Source: Trichaptum fuscoviolaceum (Eukaryota; Basidiomycota; Agaricomycetes; Hymenochaetales; Trichaptaceae). Taken from it: DNA of 55,393 bases. The notes below the pieces were generated by a model. It saw only the letters and a list, made by a program, of their open reading frames with translations, was not told where the DNA came from and made no database searches. Every line of letters starts with the position of its first letter. Position 1 is the stretch's first letter. Position numbers and translations under genes: made by a program. The DNA lies in the NCBI GenBank assembly GCA_910574455.1, contig CAJSYZ010000002.1, forward strand, positions 1 to 55,393, given 5' to 3'. Positions 1-11,032 of the stretch are shown here, piece after piece.

Positions 1-467
1 GGGACCCGATGACGCGGACGCGGATGAGGATGTAAATGCGGATGAGTCGTTGTCGTGTTGAGGGCGTGCTTGAGCGTTGGTGTAATCGTAGAAGTCGCAA
101 AATCGTGATATTGAGAACGCAGAAGCGGAAGTAGAAGAGGAATGGGAAGGTGGACGTCGATGCGATGGATGAGGACGAAGAGTTGGATGTGGATGTGGTT
201 GCCGCTTCAGACTTGAGTGCAGAAGTAGATTTGGTTGAAGAAGAACAAAGATGACGAGGACTTGGATGAAGAGAGCTTAGACGACGATGCCGCCGACGTC
301 GTCAGAGGGAGTTCAGCAGACGAAGTCGTCTCTAACCCCGCTCCTGCTTCTTCTTTTTCGAGACTCGTCAAAGTCACTGCTCCTACAAATCAAATTCGTC
401 AGCCTGTTCCTTCAACACGGAGGAATAGTCGGAGACACTCACGTTTGCGCTCCGGAATGGGGCTCAT
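1..467. repeat. Tandem unit 0 (partial, right end only)
   Basis: This is the right-hand end of an array unit that continues to the left of the window. It matches the sequence upstream of the Ser-rich start codon in units 1-4 (for example 42120-42560) but is more diverged. It contains only the 5' end of a Ser-rich gene copy. Confidence 0.9.
1..467 (-). pseudogene. Ser-rich protein gene, copy 0 (5' part, frameshifted)
   Basis: This is the 5' end of the Ser-rich gene, reading leftwards out of the window. Exon 1 is 467-443 and starts MSPIPERK; here the first of the two tandem ATGs seen in other copies is ATA, so the second ATG (467-465) is the conserved start. A 60 nt intron (442-383, gtgagt...tttgtag) leads to exon 2 from 382 downwards. 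Exon 2 reads as Ser/Thr-rich until about 250-230, where a length change relative to other copies shifts the frame into a TGA. The copy is therefore broken unless the base count there is wrong. Confidence 0.6.
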
Positions 468-1882
468 TATTAGGTGTGGGCGAAAAAGACCGAAAAGATT
501 GTAAAGAACGAAAAGAACGAAGAAGTTATTAGAATCTGCACGCATATTAGCTAGCATTACGAATGATAATACAGACGCGACGTACCTGTGAAATACGAAG
601 ACGAAGACGAACGAATGCACCTCCCCAGCCAGCCTGAGTTTCGTCCACTACAACCGGCGCCCCTGCACCTCTAAATCACGGAAATGAACGAAGGATACCC
701 AGTCGGCCGTGTGCGACTTGGTGTTTTTTATGTCTTATGTTGCTCTCCAGGAGCGTGCCAGGCTAGAGTGAGAGTGTCATCGTCAGTCCTGTATCTCCGC
801 TCAACGCGCAAAGAGGAAAAGCAATACGCACCTCGTGGTGAGCCGGACTTAAAGAACGTCGAGCTCGTGAAGGAAAAGAAAAGAGACAAGGAGACTCCCC
901 TAGGACAACAGGTGGCCTGCAGCGGGTCTGAGGGACGGAGGATACATATGGCTTTCTGACGCATCGCATCATACCGGCAAGCTGATGTGATGCGGGCTGT
1001 CAGAGGTTTTCGGATAGAGCACAACACAAGGCGAGGCGGAGGAGCTCTGGCTGCCGGTGGGCGCTCTGCGAAACGAACATTCCCGGATTCCCGGTTGGAC
1101 AACGCTCGTCGACGCTATAGGATAGGACGGCTGGGAGTGATCACTGTCACGTCGGATATCAGCTGCGTACAAGAGTGTGCCATCACTTGTGTCCACGGAT
1201 TCGATCTGCAGGTACGCCCTGGACAAGGCGCGAGTCCGACATGGACTGCGTGTGCGCAGAGGCTAAAGTTAACTCTGATCATGGGCGCTGAGATCTTGAT
1301 GACGTCGTAACCGTCGCTGTTTGTCGCTTCAAGAGATAAGACTGGCCCTAAACTTAAGGTGACACATTTTGTGCCTGAAATTGCCATAAAAGGGCTAAAT
1401 TCGCACGTCGCTAGTCCACGACCCCCTTCCAGTACATGTTGGTGCTGTAGCACGGACGGGCATGACCTCCCCCGTGCTTTGGCTTTCTATCTACTGACTA
1501 CGGCCGCGGTGCAGTAGCTAATGGCAACTCATCGCGGGCCGCTACAACGTGGGAACCAAGTCCTCGCCATTGCAGGCTTAGTCCTCGTTTGAATCAAAGT
1601 TGGCAGACTTGTCTTTCTCTCTGCGAGATGATTGTAAGCAATGCTTCTATCTCTGTCCGTAGTCAAGACAACTCACATTATGGCAATCGAACGCATGCTG
1701 CCGCAATAGTCAAACCCGCCCGCCTCCAGCAAGCATTTGCCATCGCAGCCCAACAGTTGCAGTTATTGAACTTGCAATGGCTCAAATCGAAGATGGCAGA
1801 CTTGTCTTTCTGCGACAGAACTATCTCTGTCCGTAGTCAGGACAACTCACATATGGTGAAGAGAACGCATGCTGCCGCAATA
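468..1882. other. Unit 1 left block: minus ORFs, internal direct repeat
   Basis: No confident gene is called here. Two overlapping minus-strand open frames occur (1453-1115 and 1226-969). The second one changes length between units only by 3 or 6 bases (compare 1005-1010 and 1040-1050 with the sister units), which suggests coding constraint. The right part holds an imperfect direct repeat of about 100 bp (1600-1711 and 1793-1885). Confidence 0.5.
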
Positions 1883-1885
1883 CTA
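1600..1885 (+). repeat. Internal imperfect direct repeat of about 100 bp
   Basis: 1600-1711 and 1793-1885 share long blocks, including the start of the repeat (tggcagacttgtctttct), the block around ctatctctgtccgtagtca, and acgcatgctgccgcaata near the end. The second copy overlaps the last codons of the minus-strand 126-aa gene. The same pair is present in every unit. Confidence 0.85.
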
Positions 1886-2427
1886 GGCAATGTGCACCCG
1901 CGCATTCGCCATTGCTGTATGTAAATATCAATTATTCTGTCAAATCCAACTGAAATGACATACCTGCACCACAGCCAATTGCTTGAACCACTCTGTCCTG
2001 CGTGCAGAACTCAGGAACTCCTGGCTCAACCATGTCGACTCGATTGCACGCGCAACCATGGCACCAGCGCATTTGCAGCACAAAGACCGTCTTGCGACGA
2101 TTAGGCGCCCACGTAGCGCCCGCCGAGTCCGCCAGTAAAACCTGAATAGAATTTAAGTAACTGTTTCTACCACGAGACAGTCATATAAACTCACAAATAG
2201 ATGGCCCAAGACAATGTCCGGCGAAGAGCTTCGGTGCAAACACATAATCTATGCAAAAATAGGCCGTGTAAGCACCCACATATTGTCCTAGTTACGCATG
2301 ACGGACTTACCTCCATTATAGTGAGGGCAAAGAGTATAATAGAGTGAGGGGAGGCAACTGCAATGATGCAACGTGAAGGGCAATGACACGGGAGGAGGGA
2401 CGGCATCAAGGGAGAATATGCCAGCAT
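1883..2427 (-). CDS. Predicted four-exon gene, 126-aa protein of unknown function, copy 1
   Basis: Exons on the minus strand are 2427-2311, 2248-2195, 2141-1964 and 1914-1883. The introns are 62, 53 and 49 nt, all GT-AG. Exon lengths of 117, 54, 178 and 32 nt give 127 codons including TAG, and the frame is kept across all three junctions. The first 39 residues are hydrophobic and Cys-containing. The long third exon holds a CHGCAC cluster after an RRKTVFVLQ stretch. A TATA-like element lies at 2474-2483, and an out-of-frame 9-codon uORF starts 8 nt upstream of the ATG. Intron 1 is one base longer than in other copies, with no effect on the protein. I do not recognise the family. The adjacent frame of exons 2-3 is also open, so another splice model is possible. 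Confidence 0.6.
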
Positions 2428-2473
2428 AACAGCATAATGAAGGTCTAATGAACTTGTCTCCGCTTCGCGCAAG

Positions 2474-2483
2474 CCTTTATAGC
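2474..2483 (-). promoter_or_regulatory. TATA-like element upstream of the 126-aa gene
   Basis: On the minus strand the sequence GCTATAAAGG lies 47 nt upstream of the ATG at 2427. It is conserved in all units (for example 12041-12050). Position and sequence fit a core promoter, but no transcription evidence is visible. Confidence 0.4.
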
Positions 2484-2679
2484 CATCGCCCTTGGTCTGT
2501 GCGAGCTACGCATTCCAATCTAGTTGCGAGAGGCCTCGCTTCAGTTCTACTCGGCAATATTTCTTTCCTCGCTTAATCTCGTGCGTCCGTCAATTTCGAT
2601 CGCTTTGCGCGCGCTCAGGGTCAGGCCGGCTGAAGGAAGTTGATGCAACTGCACTCAGAAGCGCCGCTCGCCCGGCGTC

Positions 2680-3015
2680 GATACATATATATATTGCTGG
2701 TCAGGCCTCTAAACTGCTGCTCGCCCGCGTCAAATACATATATATATTGCATTACAGGAATTCAGTGAAGGTGCCTCTGAATGACGCAGAGGAGCTCAGG
2801 GTCACAACAGAACAATCAGGAGCCTTCTACGTGCTTCTTCTAGCTTATCTCTTTTGTTCTATAGTGCAACACCGCTTGCGTCAACTCTCTACTGTGCCCA
2901 AAAGTGTTGCTCGCGCGCTCTTGATATACATTGCTGTCCAGGCCTCACTCAGCGGGCTTTGATCCATATATATATTGCTGCTCGGAGGGTGTCAATCCAT
3001 ATATACAATGCTATG
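2680..3015 (+). repeat. Five degenerate copies of an AT-rich ~25 bp motif
   Basis: The motif, roughly TYRATACATATATATTGCTG, appears at about 2680-2700, 2734-2750, 2923-2946, 2961-2985 and 2992-3015. Several copies are followed by a GGTCAGGCCTC- or GCTCGGAGG-like tail. The cluster is present in every unit with small differences in the length of the AT run. Confidence 0.75.
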
Positions 3016-5093
3016 TGGACCATGCACTCAGGGACATCACACCAAATGCTCATCTGGCTCTGGAACACCAATTTGGTGCCAGAATTAGTTAGTTTTCTAA
3101 TTCAGAAATCGAAGCTCCCTCAGCCAATCACCACCCACACTTTGTTTTTGCATCAATGCGCTCGGACTGCCGCTTGGCGGATACAAAGCTATGCACGGGT
3201 TTCTCAAGATTGAAGACATGTACAGAAGGTACCAAACGTAATTCAGGGCCGTGCACCAATCGCCCGTCTGACTCTCGAGTCTCAGCTCTGGAAATGAAAG
3301 AATTGTCTGCACGGGCAACACGGGGCGGTAAACTACCTCCGAAGGTGGCGGCTTTAGGGGAACCATGTCCCTGAGACGCTAGCCCTCTTTGGCTAGATGC
3401 CTCGACACAGTCTTTGAGAAGCAGCTGCGCGTTCAAATTCAGGAATGTACTTTGCAGCATATCTGGATGCATAAAAATCAAGAAAGTATTGTATTCCATA
3501 CCCTCTTCGAGTAGCAAGATCCAGTTAGCAATTGTCTCCGTGAGGCCGGACAACCAAGAGAAGGAGACACAGCATTCAGGGGTGCTGAGCCAATCACCCG
3601 TATGGATCTCGGGTCGAAGTCTTCATTGCAGCAGTGCATCAATTTGCGCCTAAAGCTTATTCTTCCGTGTGCACCGCTTGCGGGAGTGCAAGTCATGCAC
3701 AGCAAGTAAAGCACTATAACCATACATTTGAAAGCTATATACAACCCCAAATCTGCTCAGCAGGTGCAAAAACATACAGACGAAGGTTTGCAAAAAAGGA
3801 TTGCTATATTGGGAATGAGAACGGTGGTGAACCGTCGTTTGCATGTTTCTTCTCTTCCACGTTGACCCTTCTTGACACATTTCTTTTTGCACATTCTGAC
3901 AACATCTTCTATGCTCAGGCGACACACGGGTACCGCCAAGTAACGCAAAATCGGGCCTAAACACGGCGGACATAGAGATCTCGGCTATGTGCCGTCCAAC
4001 GGGCGCTTTCTCTCTCGCCCGTGGAATTCTTCGTCTTTAAGCCATCCTCCCCTTTCTGCAGTCTTTCAATACCTGTCTGTATTATCTGGAGGTGTATATT
4101 GGCCTAATAATGCATTGAAATCCGCGTTTCTGTGGCTGGATTTCATGCAAACGGGACAGAACTTGCAAATGATTGCAGCAAGATTTCCCGGTGTTCCCCT
4201 CTGTCTTCGACACAGATTTCTGTCCGATTTGCAGATCTGTTACAATAAGCGACAGCATTTATCGGCTAATTGGCGAAGTTTACACGGTCCATTACACCCA
4301 TTTCGCTCTCTGACTTTCTCCGAAGGTTGGCAATGCTCTCTGCTATGCATCCTTGCAAAGAGGGTTTCATTTCGCCAGCAGCCAGTTTGCCTGCTTAAAC
4401 ACCCTTCGAGAGGGATCTTCAGTGAGTATCTTCAGTCAGGCTGTTGGGTCTCCGCCTAATTTGGCGGATTTACATGTAGATTGCAAGCGAGAGAATCATG
4501 GAATGGGGTCCGTTTGGCAAGCGACCAGCGGGTTGTCTAGACCTTCCATGTCTGCTTCCTGACACCAATCGGAGCTCTGTAATCTCTTATATTAGTCTCC
4601 ACCAAAGCAGAAGTGTTTCAAGCATGAAATAAGCGATGACAGGCCGCACAGAACGCGCGATAATCTATTGCACACACTTGCATGAGTCTACCTTTCTTCA
4701 CTCGAGAACTTGCATTAATTCCTATGTTTCTGCTATGCAACTACGGGGCACCAACTTCTGAACTATAGGAGACGGTGCATGCAGGGCGAAACGCCAGCAG
4801 GGAGGACGGAATAGCAAGAAGAAAATAATTTATTACGTGCTTGATCGACACTAGCTATGCGAGCTGCAAAGCGGCGGAATCAGAGCCCGTGAAGCGGTTG
4901 CTCTTCTTCTGTTCTCATCAGATCTTCGCCGTGAGACTCCTGATCCAAGCGAGGTCTCACAGACGATATAAGCTTGTGTGCCCGCACCAAGCAGCGCTTG
5001 GGCTTCTTGCCCCAGCTGTTTTCTCCGTCTGAGCCAGACTCCTTGTAGGGTAGCTCCCTGGATGTCTGAAGTGTGTGCGCCCACACTTCTCAG

Positions 5094-5643
5094 AATGGTA
5101 CAGCTTGGCCTCTTCCCCGCTCCGTCGGGATTCTACTATTTGGGTGTTGGCTCTTTCCTTCTTCTCCGCTTTCGGCGGTGCAATTGTAAGTTTATCTTTG
5201 CTCTTCGCTCTGCCCGCTGACGCGTCTTTCTTAGCCCCGTCCTCGACACTGCCTTTGCTTTTCCTCGATGCCGCCCTGGCTCTTCTCTGGCGCGTATTTT
5301 CTCTTCTTTGATTTCCTCTTGCTGACGCGTACCTAGAGCTTGCGGATGGCTTCGAATTTGGGCTCGGAATTTTTTTGGTTGGCAAGCGCCGCCATGCGCT
5401 TGGTAAGTGCATTGCTTCTTCATTACGTCTGTCCTTTAACATTGCCATAGTTACGTTTAGGATTTTGGATTTGAACTTGGGATCCGGGGGCTTACGCATG
5501 TCGAGTGCGAGAAAGATAAGCAATTACTAATTCTCTTGTCTTTGCATTTCTGACCTTTCCCTTCAGGCCAACACAACCTGACCATTGCCTTACAGACTTT
5601 ATCCCAGGATTATTTTCTTGATTTCGTAGTTAATTACATGTAA
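5094..5643 (+). CDS. Spliced plus-strand gene of unknown function, 3' part, copy 1
   Basis: Exons are 5094-5185, 5235-5293, 5337-5402, 5451-5504 and 5567-5643, by direct alignment to unit 2. Introns run from gtaagt/gtattt/gtaagt/gtgcga donors to tag or cag acceptors, with CTGAC, TTTAAC and ACTAAT branch sites. Joined, they read 115 codons with one open frame ending at TAA (5641-5643). Intron 2 differs from other copies at its donor (gtattt instead of gtaact) while the flanking exons match. The first exon starts at an acceptor, so the start codon lies upstream and is unresolved. No family is recognised. A Lys/Arg-rich ORF on the opposite strand overlaps it and is judged a shadow. Confidence 0.45.
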
Positions 5644-6955
5644 TAGTCCGGGCCCGGCACTTTAAACTCCTTTTTGACTTTTAACCCACTGCATTGCTTT
5701 TTAATTCTTCTCCGTCTTCTGGACACGGCGCTCGACTTGGACTTGCGGCACTCGACTTGGAACCAGAGGGGGAACTTATGCTCGTATATACCGAGACTAT
5801 GCCCGTACGTGGCGCCGTCTGATTTGCGCGGTCGCATGGTAATCTTGTTTCGTCTTCCGTCTTCAACCAATTCTAACTTGCAGTCCGTAGTCATGTTCGT
5901 CTGTAAGGATCTATAGCAGGTAAGCTATATTCGTCTTCTACATTACACCTCATTAATTTGCCTACATATCTTCAGGTGTTAGAGATATAGTAGATAGATT
6001 CTTTTCTGCAATTTAATTGATTTTTACTCGGAATCTCTGTGTGTACTAATTGAAAGTCGAATGAAATTTGAGTGCAAGAGTCAACTTGAGTCCGTTTATG
6101 GATGCGACGCGTCTTTCTACTTTCGACCACTATCTCTTAACACAAGCCACCTTACTACAAAGCAAGTACTCGCACAACTCAAGTCCTGACAATGCATGGT
6201 GCATGATGTCCAGCATCATGCTAACTCGCTCCCTTCCTCACAGCAACGCATCCTCGCAGACAACGACGCAAGCACGTCTCTCGAATCTCCAAATGCACCC
6301 TTCGCTGAGCTCGCGCAAGAACTCCTTTCGTTCACTCACCCCATCCAACACCATTGGCCACGATGGCGACACCACTCACGCTCGGTCAACTACCTCCCAC
6401 AGAAGCTCTCTCGCAGCGGCAGAGGCAAGGATGGCAAGGGCATGATGGCCCCGAAGCAGGGCAGAGGTCATGAAGCGTTTTGAGCGGGGAGGCACGCACG
6501 CCCAGTGAGAACGACGGCGTCCAACATTCGCGAGACCATCAGCCTAAGCTGAGATGGATTCTATCATCTTGGTGTGCTATCACGCTGTTTATTGATTGAA
6601 ATATGCTCATAATCACTCGCCTGGTTCGACGTCTGGAAGCACACCGACTCAGTTTACTCAAGGGCCGCGAACTCAGGTTAGTGGTGCTGCGCCGACTGCA
6701 AAGAAGAAGTTAAGCTACACATCAGCAGCTCGTCAAGTTGACTGCCGTGCTATCTCTGCCCGACCTTTACTTTCATTAGTGTATTATAATGTACATATTG
6801 CACTGTAGTTAACACCAATATAATATCTTGTCTACACTCTAATATCTGACCATCCAGTCTTCGCGGTTGAGGTACCGCTGGCGGTAATCTCAGAGACGGC
6901 CTTGGTGCACCTCCGAAGACTACTTAGTCTCACATCAAACCAACCCAGCACTCAC
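5644..6955. other. Unit 1 right block: no confident gene
   Basis: The left part has two well-formed plus-strand introns: gtaatc to cttgcag (5838-5882) and gtaagc to cttcag (about 5920-5975). This suggests the plus-strand transcription unit or a second one continues. Overlapping ORFs at 6068-6445 and 6196-6483 are open in two frames, so neither can be chosen. A perfect hairpin with 8 bp arms GCATGATG/CATCATGC and a 5 nt loop lies at 6201-6221. The junction used by the 6.66 kb insertion in unit 5 corresponds to about 6505 here. Confidence 0.45.
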
Positions 6956-7219
6956 CTTGTACAACAAGTCCTGCAAGCCCGAGCCCCTCGATAAGGTTCG
7001 ACTCTCCTACATGACTGGATCGGGCAATACGGCAAGATCATTAAGATCAAACTATTCCTTGGTGTGCGTCTAAGCCCCCGAGCCCCTCAATATTCTCCAT
7101 CCCTCTCCCTCATTACGCCCATGTAAATACTTCTGCGGTCCATTCAGCCAGCTCACAAGCGGCACCCACCCAGCCGTCGGCCCATACTGCAGCCCACCCG
7201 CCAGCGCCTTACTGTCGAT
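6956..7219 (-). pseudogene. Aminotransferase (ARO8-type, PLP) gene fragment, copy 1
   Basis: On the minus strand from 7219 the frame reads DSKALAGGLQYGPTAGW and then WLNGPQKYLHGRNEGEGWRI. This matches the segment of fungal aromatic/aminoadipate aminotransferases around LQYGPTxGxPxLxxWL. After an interruption it resumes as RGSGLQDLLYK followed by a gtgagt donor, matching the conserved GSGSQDLLYKAF block. The two parts are separated by a foreign segment of about 83 bp flanked by a 15-17 bp direct repeat. Nothing else of the enzyme (cofactor lysine, C-terminus) is present, so this is a captured or decayed piece. Confidence 0.7.
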
Positions 7220-7241
7220 CTTAATTGGTGTGCTCTCTGCA

Positions 7242-10044
7242 TCAGGTCATAGTGTGTAAACAAGACATTGTATTAATATAAACTACAATATGTACATCAT
7301 AATATACTACTGGATTTTGCATGTTCATTCTGCTGCCGGGCCCTGGCCTCCACAGACTCGGGCGCAACCCAGTCGACGTGCTGTTAGGCAAACCTGCGCT
7401 CCCCGAAAACGACAGACCCGAGAACGCTGAATCTGAGAACGCTGGCGCTGAAGCAGAGACCGTCGCATTTGGCACAGCAGTGGCCGAAAAGCTGCCCGAA
7501 GCTGAGACCGAGACAGTGGCGGACGTCGCCTGCGAGGCGCTTGCGCTGCTCGACCGGTGCACTGTCTTGCCTGGCGAAGAATCTGAAGTGTGCTTTGCAC
7601 GGCTCGATGTCTGGATACCAGTAGACGAGGGTATGACAGTCGACGGCGTGAAGAAGCTCGGCGTCAGCGTCGCCGTCGTCTCTGCACTCGCACTCGCACT
7701 CGCGCTCGAAGAAGGCGTGAAGAAGCTCGAGACGAGAGACGTCGCCGATGTGTTGACGCTGACGGGTGCGCTTGCGGACGCAGATGCTGAAAATGTGAAA
7801 GGAGCATTCGAGGACGACGCGGAGAGGAAAGACCCAGACCCAGACCCAGACACTGAAGGCGTCGTACTTGCGCTCAGCGACGCGCTGCTCGTGCGTGTAT
7901 GGCGCACCGTCGACCCGCTCTCACTCCCCGACACCGCCGCGGGCGTCGCAACATCGATCGGCACGCCCGAGGACGCTGAGGACGCAGCAGAATGGGCCAC
8001 GGACCCACTCGGTGTGAAAAAGGCCGAGGAAAAGCGGGCGCTAGCACTCTCTAACGCAGATGAAGATGAAGACACAGAGGTAGACGCCGTGGTAGACGTA
8101 GCAGTAGCACTGGCAGATACTCCGCTCCCACTTCCCACCGCCGTCGCACTCGCGCTAGCCGTGCCCGAGAACCCGCCGAGCGTAGGACGCAAGCCTGACG
8201 CGGAGAGCGATGATGTTGACGCACTACGCTCCGCGCTAGCGCTGGGACTAGCGCTCTTCGCGGTTGAGGTTTTGAAGCGCCCGGACGTAAGTGGCTTGCT
8301 TGAGATCAGTGATGCGAGGCGGATGTGGAGATGCTCTGGACCTGGCTTGCAGATGTCGAGAAGCTGACCGACGACAATGATGGGGACACAGACGCACTAG
8401 GCACGAAAGACGCAGCCGCACTGCTCTTCGACAGAGCGTCTGAGGCTGAGGCTGAGGCTGAGGCTGAGACTGAGGTAGGCACACCGCCAGTGTCTCCCAA
8501 TGACGCAGACGCAGACGCAGGGGCAGAACCAACCGCGGACGCAGAGGCCGCACTCAAGCTACTACGCGTGACCGAGTGCGAAAAGCCCGCATTCGCGCTC
8601 TCAGACCCGGACCCGGATTCGAACGCCGCTGAGACAGTTGAACTCGCAAGCTCGGCACCGCCTCCGTTGAAGTCAGCGATTCCCTCGTCGTCGTCAACGT
8701 CGATTGTGCCGCACTAGGTCGGGTACTCTCGCTGTGAGACCCCGTGCGCGAACTCGTGCGTGAACTCGACGAAGCGAGGGACGCGCTTGCGCTCGTGCTG
8801 CTGGTCGTCGTCGTCTTCGCCTTCGCCGTGGTAGCGGAACTAGAAGAAGCTGAAGCAGTGTCCGACTCCGTCCCAGCTCCTCCGCTCCCATTCGGACCAA
8901 TCACCTCCGTCGACCCAACCGCGGACGTGGACGTGCTTTCTACACCCGCAAACTCGCAGCTGAAGACAAAGACGATTTGGGCGGATCTCTAGTCGCGGTC
9001 GCGGTCAAGGTCGTGGGCGTGGGTGTGGGCGTCGTCGATGAGCTCGTAATCGTCGCTGCAGAAGTACTCGCAGCCACTGTCGAACGCGAACTCGCAGCCT
9101 CAGTTGCAACTCCCCGCGCCGTGCTCGATCCCAAGCCCGATCTGCTCGCGGACGTGGACGCGAAAGAGTCAGTCAGGCTCAGGCCTCCCGCCGCGCTCGA
9201 ACTCGATACCTCCACCCCCGTCCTCGTAAGCGCAGTCGTCGAAGGTACGGTTTCAGACACCCTGTCCGCACCAAAGCGGAGATGTATCAAGTCAATAGGA
9301 GGAATCAAAATTAAAAAAATCAAGAAAACTCACGTAGACGAGGACACCTTGCGTGACTCCGCATCCGTACTTGTCCTCACAGACGCAGATACAAATCCCG
9401 TGCTCTCAGACGAACCCTGTCCTCCCTTGTCCGTCGCGCTGCTCGACCCCGAGGTCGCAGGCGTAGTATCCGCATCAACGACGCTTGACGTCGCCGTTTC
9501 AGTTTCACTTGCTGAAGACAAAGTCGCAGACGAGCTCGACGTCTTGGCCTGGGACAGGGACAGGGATGACGACGACTCGGCTCCTGCCTGCGCGCTGAAT
9601 TGGGTGCGCGAGGATGTGAATCCCGACGACGTGGATGAGGTTGAGGATGCGGATGCGGATGGGCTTGAGGATGAGCTCGAGCTTGGTGTAATCGTAGAAC
9701 TCGTAAATCGTGATTTTGATGAAGAGGAAGGACTAGATGTCGCTGCGATGGATGAGGATGAAAATTTGGATGTGGATGTTGTTGCCGCTATGGACGTGGA
9801 TGTAATTTGGTTGAAGAAAGAGACGAAGAGAACTTGGATGAAGAGAGCTTGGTCAACGACGCCGGAGCCGACGTTGCCAGAGGCAGCTCCATAGACGAAG
9901 TCGTCTCTGACCCTGTCCCCGCATCACCTTTCGCAAGGCTAGTTGAAGTAAGCGCGCCTACAAATCAAATTCGTTAGTCTTTAGCGTAGCTAGAGAGAGA
10001 TGCGGAAGACACTCACGTTTGCGCTCGGGTATGGGGCTCATCAT
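7242..10044 (-). pseudogene. Ser-rich protein gene, copy 1 (frameshifted)
   Basis: Exon 1 is 10044-10017 (MMSPIPERK), followed by an intron at 10016-9958. Exon 2 runs 9957-9334, the second intron is 9333-9262 (gtgagt...ggacag), and exon 3 runs 9261-7242. Splice sites and phases match the intact copy in unit 2. At least two single-base differences break the frame: one missing base in exon 2 near 9811, and one near 8313 where GCGAGG replaces GCGGAGG. The C-terminal 316 codons remain open and end in the same tail as the other copies. Sequencing error cannot be excluded for the single-base changes. Confidence 0.6.
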
Positions 10045-10552
10045 TAGGTGTGGGCGAAAAGACCGAAAAGCTTGTAAAGAACGAAGGAGTTAAAAACGAA
10101 GTAAATGGCTGTATTAAACCTACACGCAATATTAACCAGCATTCCAGACTGAAAAGACAAGTGCTACGCACCTGTGAAATACGAAGACGAAGACGAACGA
10201 ATGCACCTCCCCAGCCAGCCTGAGTTTCTCCCACTACAACCGGCGCCCCTGCACACCTCTAGATCACGAAAATGAACGAAGGATACCCAGTCGGCCGTGT
10301 GCGACTTGGTGTTTTTTATATTGTTGCTCTCCAGGAGCGTGCCAGGCTAGAGTGAGAGTGTCATCGTCAGTCCTGTATCTCCGCCCAACGCGCAAAGAGG
10401 AAAAGCAATACGCACCTCGTGGTGAGCCGGACTTAAAGAACGTCGAACTCGTGAAGGAAAAGAAAAGAGACAAGGAGACTCCCCTAGGACAACAGGTGGC
10501 CTGCAGCGGGTCTGAGGGGCGGAGGATACATATGGCTTTCTGACGCATCGCA

Positions 10553-11032
10553 TCATACCGGCAAGCTGATGTGATGCGGGCTGTCAGAGGTCGGATAGAG
10601 CACAACACAAGGCGAGGCGGAGGGGCTCAGGCTGCCGGTGGGCGCTCTGCGAAACGAACATTCCCGGATTCCCGGTTGGACAACGCTCGTCGACGCTATA
10701 GGATAGGACGGCTGGGAGTGATCACTGTCACGTCGGATATCAGCTGCGTACAAGAGTGTGCCATCACTTGTGTCCACGGATTCGATCTGCAGGTACGCCC
10801 TGGACAAGGCGCGAGTCCGACAGTTAACTCTGATCATGGGCGCTGAGATCTTGATGACGTCGTAACCGTCGCTGTTTGTCGCTTCAAGAGATAAGACTGG
10901 CCCTAAACTTAAGGTGACACATTCTGTGCCTGAAATTGCCATAAAAGGTCTGAATTCCCACACTTTTGTAAAAACGTCGCTAGTCCACGACCCCCTTCCA
11001 GTACATGTTGGTGCTGTAGCACGGACGGGCAT
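10553..11032 (-). CDS. Hypothetical minus-strand ORF, 159 codons
   Basis: An uninterrupted ATG-started frame runs from 11032 to a TGA at 10553. In the other units its two halves lie in different frames; here a 26 bp deletion joins them. The C-terminal half differs between units by whole codons: one extra codon in unit 1, and two extra codons in the 33640 copy. This is what a protein-coding segment would show. No domain is recognised. The N-terminal half may belong to a separate exon in the other units, so this fused form could be a by-product of the deletion. Confidence 0.35.
   Translation of the reverse strand: MPVRATAPTCTGRGSWTSDVFTKVWEFRPFMAISGTECVTLSLGPVLSLEATNSDGYDVIKISAPMIRVNCRTRALSRAYLQIESVDTSDGTLLYAADIRRDSDHSQPSYPIASTSVVQPGIRECSFRRAPTGSLSPSASPCVVLYPTSDSPHHISLPV

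Larger units (their letters stand above)
2428..5093. other. Unit 1 middle block: no confident gene
   Basis: Several ORFs of 60-140 codons overlap on both strands and none can be chosen. The most coding-like is a minus-strand frame at about 3600-3130, with a segment reading TETIANWILLLEEGMEYN, followed on the same strand by another open frame at 3366-3097. A plus-strand 108-codon ORF lies at 3634-3960. The block also holds an AT-rich degenerate repeat (2680-3015) and two hairpins: CTAGCC/GGCTAG near 3380-3396, and TCCGCC/GGCGGA at 4451-4468. Confidence 0.5.
468..10041. repeat. Tandem unit 1 (9574 bp)
   Basis: This is the first complete array unit in the window, in the same orientation as units 2-5. 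Landmarks recur at fixed spacing: the 126-aa gene start at 2427, 11994, 21446, 35051 and 44566 gives periods of 9567, 9452, 13605 and 9515. The 13605 value equals a normal period plus the 4.11 kb extra segment of unit 3. Sister units are nearly identical over kilobases outside the Ser-rich gene. Confidence 0.97.

Noticed and set aside
7321..8367. Long plus-strand acidic ORFs (also at 16850-18661, 30448-31338, 39934-42497)
   Set aside because: They are the antisense of the Ser/Ala/Thr-rich gene. They read through minus-strand introns, and one contains a stop at 17516 that is silent on the minus strand.
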